From Urechis unicinctus (lineage: Eukaryota > Annelida > Polychaeta > Xenopneusta > Urechidae), in the NCBI GenBank assembly GCA_034190875.2, contig CM067346.1:40460199-40524198 (forward strand): a DNA stretch of 64,000 nucleotides, given 5' to 3'. Below the pieces are notes generated by a model, which was not told the origin of the DNA, searched no databases, and was given only the letters and a program-made list of their open reading frames with translations. Positions within the stretch are counted from its first letter, which is position 1. Every line of letters begins with the position of its first letter. Positions 55,911 to 64,000 of the stretch are shown one piece after another. A program made the position numbers and the translations under genes.

Positions 55911-58849
55911 ATAAATTTGAAGGGAAAGTATTTTACATTTAATATTTAATGAGGTACATTGCCTGTTTCAGTTGTAATTGAACATGACATTCCAGCATGA
56001 TTACCAAATATAATGAAACCGTGTTCTTTCACCCTAGATATATAAAACATGACCGATGGCTCACACTCACATTGTTTACTTCGATAGATTTTAATACTGT
56101 AAGTTAGAATGATCGTAAATTAATCAATTATGTATTTAAAGCTGCATAGGAATGGTTTTTAAATTTTAAATTGATCTAAGCATCAACCGTGAACCATTGT
56201 AAACGACAAAACAGATTGTTACGATGTTTCAGTTGATTACCAACATGTGCTGTGTGGTACAAGCATGCAACCAAGTATATGCTTGTTGGGTTACACAATA
56301 AGGAAATAGCAGAGGGAAAGTAGAACAGAAGTAATCGATATCTCCACAAAGTCGTTACATTCTTTGATTGCTGAAGCTCTGTCCTCTAGTTTCATTTTTT
56401 TAGCAGTTTGTGTTATTTTCACTCTGAAAGATGAATATTAACGTCCACATAACCGCCATTAATATGTGCTACACATCCGCCTTAACGACACCTATCAAGA
56501 TTGGAGCCTATACATAACGAGCTAAATAAAGTCTTTGCTACAAATTGATGACAAGTGGACAAAGATTGCCAACATGCTTCGGGATGAATTTGAAAACAGT
56601 CATTTGCACAAATTGACTGTTACATGCTGATTTGGGAGAAGTCCGGATAGCACGAAGGTGTAGCGGAAACAATCATCTGGAAATACCGCAATGAACCCAC
56701 CATCACACTGCAGATTTGCCCCTCTCCTTCCAGAATTTACCAGGCAGCCGTATCATTGACCTGCTTATTTGATGGCAAGCTGTACCATGGCCTGTCGTTT
56801 ATGTTATAATCTATGGACATTGTTTCAGTCGTGTGCTACACTTTTGTAACAGGTGTCCACTATTGGTTCTGCTGCATATAGTCGACAACAAGCATATATT
56901 GATGGTAATAGGTATCGTACTGTTACAATTTTAGCGATACAATCAAGTGCATATAAATAAATTCTTAGCGAAGTACAAGAGCAAAATGAAAGTGCTTTGC
57001 CTACTGAACTATTGCAATCCGCATAAGTTATTATACTAATGTAACCGAACAAATACTTATTGTGGCACTTGAGATAATTATGTAATATTTGCCAGCAATG
57101 CTCTTGTCAGGAACATATGTGTTTTCCGTGCCTGTCATTATAGCTGACGTGATAAATAATGCAATTACGAGTGCTATTCAGCTGCCTTCACAAAATCACA
57201 AATAAAAACACGCCATTTATATAAATAATGGAACTGATATATGCAATATGTGGATTGTCAATAATCTACCGTTATTAGTGATTAACCAAAACGGCACTTA
57301 GAAGGTGGCGCCACAGCGGAGTTCCAAATGAATCACTTAATATCCGTTATCCTTAATGAGTTGTAATCGTTGTCGGTGAATCCCATGCAAATGCAATCAT
57401 TACCGTCATCAAAATATTATCCTTACAAAACTTGCACCACGCTGGGAATTCAATACCGCAACGCGCCTAACTAAATAAAAATACCATTGAGGTGTGTGCA
57501 AGAATGAAACTGAAGTGTGATACTAGTGCGGCAATCGGATAGGGTAGGGCCCTCTGTTCACGGTGCATTTTGAGGACGTTACATGAAACATTTTTTGAAG
57601 TGAAACCGTGGTATTGCGCTTTGTCCGAATACGATGCGGTAAGAGGATATCACCAGATGCAGCCCTTGCGGGATTTAACGCCTAACAGCGGCATTGATAT
57701 TAGACAATGTACACAGTGAGTGATCCTGCTTCAGTGGGTATAACTTTACATAACAACGTATAGTCAGGTCAGCTTCTTTGTTCAATAATACCAGGTTATG
57801 TCAACGCCTGGTGATTTGTGCTGCAGTTATTGAACCGATTCAGTCCGTCACTAATACCCGTTCAACCTAATAGTATTCGCCGGAGAAAATGTCTGCTTTG
57901 CCCCTCATTAGAATGGGGCAAGTTCTGGTCATGTACGGGATCGGGTATGGGGGCGGTGGAAGAAGATACGTTATGGAGAAGTACTGCCTCATTAGTGTCA
58001 CTTCAGTTTTGTAAGTGTGCATCCGGGGTGCGGCAATTCATAATTGGATCACTTTTTACCGCTTGATATCGTGCCTATAATCATGTTCCACTGTCGCATG
58101 ATATAGTTAGTCATGCGCCTTCTATCACTCGGCAGCACTTAGGATTCTCAATTATATGGCATGATCCGAACAACCATCATCCAGGTGAAGTGTCTAACGC
58201 AACGTTAAAGGCCGACTTTGCCGATTAATGTATCAGAGATAACAATTCAGAAAATTTTATCAAGGGAGTAACAAACGATAAGTTCCCATCGTGCTTACTC
58301 GTAGAACATCTAACACCTAATCACTATACTCAAATCGTCATGACCCAGATGGCAACTATTGTATTTCATGGCCAGCACCAGATAAACAACCTATCTGGTG
58401 TAACTCAAACACGTATTTCATAGAAATGCCAAGCTACACCAATATTTCAGCGTTATCATGCATGAAACAATTGCAATGTGCATGTTAGCTCCATCATGGA
58501 AATTGTTCTCTACAAACCGTTAAGAAATACATCAACTGAACATCTCGTATCGGCAAACGCCGACAGCCTATTGTAAACGTTTCAGACTAAGCCATTCCGT
58601 CCTAATCCTAGTCAATACACTCATTTACTTCTTATCTCTGACTGAATAAACGTCATCTAAATATCTCGAGATCATCAGCATTATTTGGTTAATATTTGTT
58701 CAGTGGGTCGCATCTATCTATTGTCTTTAACAGCTAAAGCAGAACGCGCAATCAAAATCATGGCAATCTACTGAAATTATATAGCAAAACCCATGTGACT
58801 AACTTTGCTGTACATTGTCCTTATAAGCATTACTTTGTAGCTGGATATT
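52001..58849 (+). repeat. Diverged members of the long repeat, with unassigned sequence
   Basis: 52030-52080 matches 39835-39880. 52125-52650 matches 36540-37260, with 'ggatacaaggcctggt' shared near the end. 54715-54800 matches 33730-33800. 55270-55385 matches 28298-28420. 56770-56800 resembles 43180-43215. 57306-57440 matches 32547-32690. A run of 10 G occurs at 52092-52101. Between these, especially 52700-54600 and 57500-58850, I see no repeat match and no gene. A plus-strand open frame at 53822-54061 has a hydrophobic stretch (FMLVIFTQLL) but no other support as a secreted peptide. Confidence 0.55.
55774..55915. repeat. (TA)n microsatellite with TTTA/AAAT interruptions
   Basis: Mostly (TA)n, interrupted near 55786 (tttattta), 55853, 55868 and 55897. 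It lies in the unassigned part between diverged repeat pieces and is unrelated in flanks to the microsatellites of the recent duplication. Confidence 0.96.
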
Positions 58850-60840
58850 TATCAGTGTAAAGCAACCATAAGACTTGAAAGAGAACATTTTGCGAAAGTC
58901 CTAACTACTTTAAGCCGTTGAAATTTCCACACCATCGAGAGAGTGGTAATTACATATGATGGTCATATAAGGCATCAAATCCATCATAAAGACTGGTAGC
59001 AGTTGTTCCATAACTTCGTTCTAATACGTTTCAAAGCCGTGTGTAAATTTTGCAAATATGGAAAATGATATGAAACACTTGGGCTTAACATCTCTTTTAA
59101 CAAGGAGGTGATAATGTTTTACGCCGTCATTAAAATTGCCAGGGCCCGTTTTGCATAAACCCACCTCTAGGACACCTCCACCACGTTCCACAGAATGCAG
59201 CAGCTCATAGGTTATGTTCACTCTTGTTCCAACTAACCGGTCCTCATAGCAAGGCTTAAATAATACGCGTTAAATATTGCCGAGAAAACTATGTGAAATA
59301 CAATAAAATAACTGTTTCTTCACTACAATTCTACTGAAAAAAACCGTCATTGCAAGCTTCCAAATAATTTAAATATTAGATATAACTGTACATGTTTGCA
59401 TATAATGCATAAAGTGACGCGACTGGTGACGGATGAATATGGCACTGTATGGGTTAAAGCTGTATTTCAGCAATGGATCAATTATGAAGGACACAATATA
59501 CAACAGCTGCTTTATTCGCATCGATAGTAGATATTACTAAGTTCGTGTGACGTGATATTGATGAATAAAATAGATCAGTGACTGAGCTAGGTATGACGAA
59601 TATATCAAGAGTGTGGCTTGTAGCTGCATTATGCTGTAGAACAAACAATGAAAAATACTTGGGCTTAATTTGAGTTGCAATTGCAAACAACCGCGTGATT
59701 CGAAACAATTGTGGATATTTCTACTTTCGTTTGGTATGATATTGATGTAGCAAGATATACCATAGCTCCTTCGCTGAGCATGATTTGACGACGATGTGAA
59801 GATACTATTAAGTATACTTTACATGTGCGGGTAGCTGGATGTAGATGGATCGTGGGTACTTGTTATCACTGTTTGAAAGACTTAATATACGCTTATCTGC
59901 ATTATTGTGTGCACACGCGAAGCTCATGGTTCTATAAAAGCAGTTGATAATCACCTCACGATACCATTCCCCCGATTTAATCATAACCTTTCTTTTGCAG
60001 GTATTTCCATACCACGTCTTTCCCTAACTGGAGCGCGATGCATACATCGGGTACGCCCGAAAACGAACGGTTTAAACCTGCTAAAACGACCAAGACGGCA
60101 CACCCTGTAATGATGATGTGATCTATGAAATTCCTAGCGAACAGTCCATCGGTTATGGGCTAACAGGCAGATTGTTTTATGTTGCACTAACTACTCGCCT
60201 GTGTGATGGTGTGAGATGACAATCAATCTAACCAATAGTGGAATAATCAGCAATGGCATCGTACATTTGACGGGGAATCATATATACAAGTATCATCAGC
60301 ATGTTTACGATGAGATTTGTAGCCGCATGAAATGCTATGGCGATCATTCGCCCATTCCGCTCAACTCAACCCAAGCTGCCAAAGCTTTTCAACTTAGCGA
60401 AACTAATCCTAAGAAGATTCTTGCATTATCATAGTTAAGTCGACGTGGACATTTAGAGAAATCACAGCATTGCTTTCAATTCAAAGAACTATTCGTTAAT
60501 GCGATCGTCGGCATGTCGTTCACGATAAAAATTACCTTGAAAGGCATGTATCACTTATCAAATTTCGCAGTTATGCACTGTTCTTAATTATATCAATAGT
60601 TTCACCATTCCCATCAACTGCAGTCACTCGGAATATACTAGTCTGATGCAGACTTCATTGGTTCATATCTTGGCAATGGCAAAACCGAGCTATTTTACGT
60701 ACCACACTCTTACATCAATATTCAACATTCAGCCAGTTGTGTCATAATAAGAACACGTGCCATGTAATGCGTGATATGATGTCATCCCACCACACTGTGA
60801 GGTCAGCTACCTCTCCTAGGTGCTAATTGTCTTAGAAGTA
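58850..60840 (+). repeat. Older third copy of the duplication core
   Basis: Colinear with 42320-44300 (copy 1) and 47965-49970 (copy 2). Shared blocks include 'acttgaaagag', 'caaggaggtgataatgtt', 'agggcccgttttgca', 'ccctaactggagcgcgatgc', 'gggctaacaggc' / 'gagctaacaggc', 'ttgaaaggcatgtatc' and 'cacactcttacatcaatatt'. I estimate 15-20% divergence with indels. It lacks about 130-150 bp present at about 43420-43555 in copy 1. Relative to copies 1 and 2 it has about 100 extra bases near 60270-60380, which also occur at 33215-33340, so those bases were lost from the recent copies. Confidence 0.9.
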
Positions 60841-62080
60841 CAACAGAATGCCTCCCATGGAAAACGATTCAGTTCCCGGAACCATTTAATGATTCGCGCG
60901 ACATTGTATACCTTGTGCTCCGAAACCACTATCTTCAAACGGAAAGGGAAAAGCAAGACGCTTTGTGTTTTATTTCCATATATTTTCCGTGTGACTTACT
61001 CCTCGTGAGTTGGATGTCGGCTTGGAGCAAATATGCCAAGCGACGAAAAGGACACAATGATCACGGAAGAGAGTATGCCGAAGCAGTTGTGGGCCATATA
61101 ACAATAACTTCAAAAGGCTTGGACACTTTCGTCCAATCCCTGTACCCTACAAAGCTCCTCTTAGCTCAGGAATCGTTCATCAATCCGCCAAATTAGTTAA
61201 TTCTTTTTGGTTATAATTTCTGGTTTAAACTTGCCTTAGCTATGCTTCAAAAGCATAGTTAAGGGTCGTGTAATATAATCAGTTATTTGTTTTCGGTTTC
61301 CAGGGCATGAGTAATTTGTGTTAGACGGTAATATACCATGATTGACAGGCCACGTATCTTGTAGTTTCGTCAAGCGTGTATCACTGTCTCTTTTATCAGC
61401 AAGTGATACATGAACCTGTTAACAATGTCCCAAGTGGTAACATTTGGTGCATCAGAAATAATTGTTATGCATTGACTCCGTCATGGTTGACAAAATTACC
61501 ACGCTCTCGTGTAGTTTATTCATTACGCAAATTCTGGCGGAAAGTAGTGAGCGTTACTCTGGGTATCTAGTTCAACTATGATACAGCATGAATTAGATAT
61601 CGAAGGATATATGAACAGACGATCAACCCAGGTACGACCCCCAAGTGGTTGTACGCCAGGAACAATGCCCAACATCAACAAACTAAATATCAACACCAAC
61701 AGATATTCTGCCAACGCGGATATTACGTCACACGCATCATTCATTAAGGTAGTTTATGTGCAAGTATAGTAACTGCAAATATAGCAAGAGATGCTGTAAT
61801 TTGTTGGAAATATATCAGCTACCATATGACCGGAAAATATTAGTATGTCCGATAATGCTACAAAACAACAAGTACTCAAACTTATGATGTCAGATGTTTG
61901 ACTAGGTTGTTACATTCTGACCGAAATCATCCTCCGTGTCTGTTTTTATCCGCACATATGCTCTTCAATCGAAGCATCACAAGGTTTGCATAGGCTTATG
62001 AATGTGACATGTTGATGCTGGTGAAAGCGCACAATACTTGCTCAGGACAATCGATTATCAGACTCTCCGTTGCCACATAT
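60841..62080. other. Module remnant, then non-coding sequence
   Basis: 60838-60910 starts with 'caacagaatgcctcccat', matching the 'gtgcctcctatag' module that also follows the core at 33540-33620. In this position it shows the original order of modules. 61315-61385 resembles 4145-4215 weakly. The rest shows no gene or repeat I recognise. Confidence 0.5.
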
Positions 62081-62200
62081 GTTATATATATATATATATT
62101 ATATATATATATATATATAGAGAGATATATATATATAGATATATAGATATATATATAGATATATATAGATATATATAGATATAGATATATATATATATAT

Positions 62201-62296
<96 letters not shown>

Positions 62297-62300
62297 ATAT
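62081..62300. repeat. (TA)n / (TATAGA)-like microsatellite
   Basis: The left half mixes (TA)n with TATAGATA and GAGATA words (about 62100-62205); the right half is nearly pure (TA)n up to 62294. It is a composite array with two stages of growth. Confidence 0.97.
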
Positions 62301-64000
62301 CGCCTTGTATACTAGTATGCTGTTCTCAAGCTCATAAAAAAGTGCGGTCCCTTAGACAGTGGCATTAATGATGGCCTAATTACATTCCGACGAGTAGCTG
62401 CGAATAGGCGGTTGGCGCATCTTGTTGTATTAAATGTTTTGCAGTTTACATCCACTAGCAGCCAACAACGAGAAGCCTGTTAACCCCTGCCTATGAACAA
62501 ATCGCAACATGTGTACGCGATTCATACACAGTCTTCTTAAATATGTATGCCGTAATAGAATTGTGATGATCAACATTACTAAACGTTAGTTACCACCATT
62601 GCTTTGTACATTAAAAGTTCCTAAATACCACTTGATGCACATTAATCTTCACTCTCCGGTCAAATGGGATGGTGTATCGAGTCAGATGTGTTTTATAAGG
62701 AAGAATACATCACAAAGTAAGATGTGTTTTGACGTACATCCTTCTAAAGTAGACCAATGTGGATCATTACACACATGCACATCATATTTGTTATGGCGAT
62801 AAAGCATCGATACTTTTTATTGTAGAGGTGAGATGATTTTGGTGAACAGCATGCATGATAAGTTAGTTTGCATGTTTGACGTCATTTTCTAAGAATAATC
62901 AATATAGCTGAAGAAGCTTCGTTGCACGCCAAGTCTTGAGCCAACATATTGTAAAAGCCATTCCGGTTCCAATTATTTGTCGATGAGATAATTCATCAAT
63001 TACGACTGAACCCAAACGTCCGAGGTACATTTGATGGAATCCAGAAGGCAGCACAATATTATAGATAAGAACCACATGCTTCTTCTTAGCTTGCACTTAT
63101 GTTTCGTGTTTCGGTCTATGCCTTGTATTTACGAAAACAAATCCTATTCCTCATGGTTAACTCATATGTTGGGCATAAAATGAGATTGTACCACAGATCT
63201 ATGCAATTATCCTCATGTTTGCATGCTCAAACATCAGTGTATGCTTTCGTATGAATGATCCTCTATACAGATGAAGCACCCACAATTTGTACCATTGGCA
63301 ATACACGGGCTCTACAAATTCATTGCAAAAGAATAAGATATGTAACTTGCATGTATAATGCTTTTGAACCTGAAATTCATGTGAAGGGCAGGATAGTAGA
63401 TTAAGCGCTGGTGAAATATCCTATACAGGTTAATAACACCTTAACATGCATCCTGCCACTTTGTACCCCCAAGCAAGTCGTTTCATTGCAACACAGGTAC
63501 AGTTTACAATACTGTGCATTATTTTACTCACATACCTTACGCGGGGATAAATAAGGAGACAGATAATGCTCCGCGAACCTGACCCCAATCCGTAACAGCT
63601 GTTGCCTATGCTCATCCTTACTTCCGAATATTGCACATACACGGTTGTAAAAACAAATTCACGCGCACAAAATGAACATGGCGTGGTATATTTTCAAAGC
63701 TGTAGCCAGGTAAATGTTGCGGCCTGACCACATAAAGGCTTTATTTATCCAGAAATATATGCTTTACCCCCTTCACTCGAGCATATTATAAGAGGCTGTA
63801 GATTGTTCATCAGCCCCCTCCCGTCCTCAACTCCAGCAACCTTGCTCGCTAATCATCTGAAGCAATATGCTGTTTTTCGCAGTCGTTTCACGTAATTCAT
63901 CGCCTCATGAAAACGCCCTACATGAAAACGTATATTGCTAATCATGTTGCGCCTTCTGATATGTGATGCGAAAGAAACCCTCCTGTATCACATATCATCT
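62301..64000. other. Non-coding, no gene recognised
   Basis: Stops in all frames, longest open frames about 70 codons. No repeat match to the rest of the window was noticed. Confidence 0.5.

Overview
This window looks like non-coding nuclear DNA from an animal, most likely an invertebrate. The reasons are indirect: long tetranucleotide and dinucleotide microsatellites, no bacterial-style gene packing, a short element with the 'ggggcgtagc' head that I associate with invertebrate interspersed repeats, and CpG dinucleotides that are plentiful in most of the window but nearly absent in one sharply bounded block. That CpG pattern fits a genome with mosaic methylation. I could not name the species. 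I recognised no protein-coding gene, rRNA, convincing tRNA, CRISPR array or autonomous transposon. The longest open frames lie in microsatellites, where (TACA)n and (TA)n have no stop codon in any frame. The remaining open frames are about 60-118 codons, have no recognisable domains and are plausible by chance in 64 kb.

Layout. 1-12.6 kb: single-copy-looking AT-rich sequence with two long (TACA)n arrays (1451-1898 and 9165-9771) and a few short stretches related to repeats further right. 12.6-18.1 kb: a diverged direct duplication about 3.9-4.4 kb apart. 19.1-19.4 kb: a small tandem duplication. About 21.65-25.7 kb: a CpG-depleted block that holds a degenerate 31-bp minisatellite split by a roughly 145-180-bp tandem repeat. 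26.8-27.0 kb: a short interspersed element fragment ending in a (CT)n-(TA)n tract. 28.3-61.2 kb: mostly diverged copies of a multi-kilobase repeat. Inside it sits a recent, nearly perfect tandem duplication (40702-46342 and 46343-52000, about 5.65 kb each), with an older third copy of its central part at about 58.85-60.84 kb. 62.08-62.30 kb: a (TA)n/(GATA)-like microsatellite.

The main points of interest are two. First, the right half of the window is a long-period, multi-module, non-coding repeat array with members of several ages, and weak traces of it reach back to positions 1.2-4.2 kb. Second, the 21.65-25.7 kb block carries a CpG-decay signature (CG/TG/CA at the same repeat position), which suggests a methylation history different from its flanks. 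All similarities were found by eye; identities and edges of the diverged copies are approximate.
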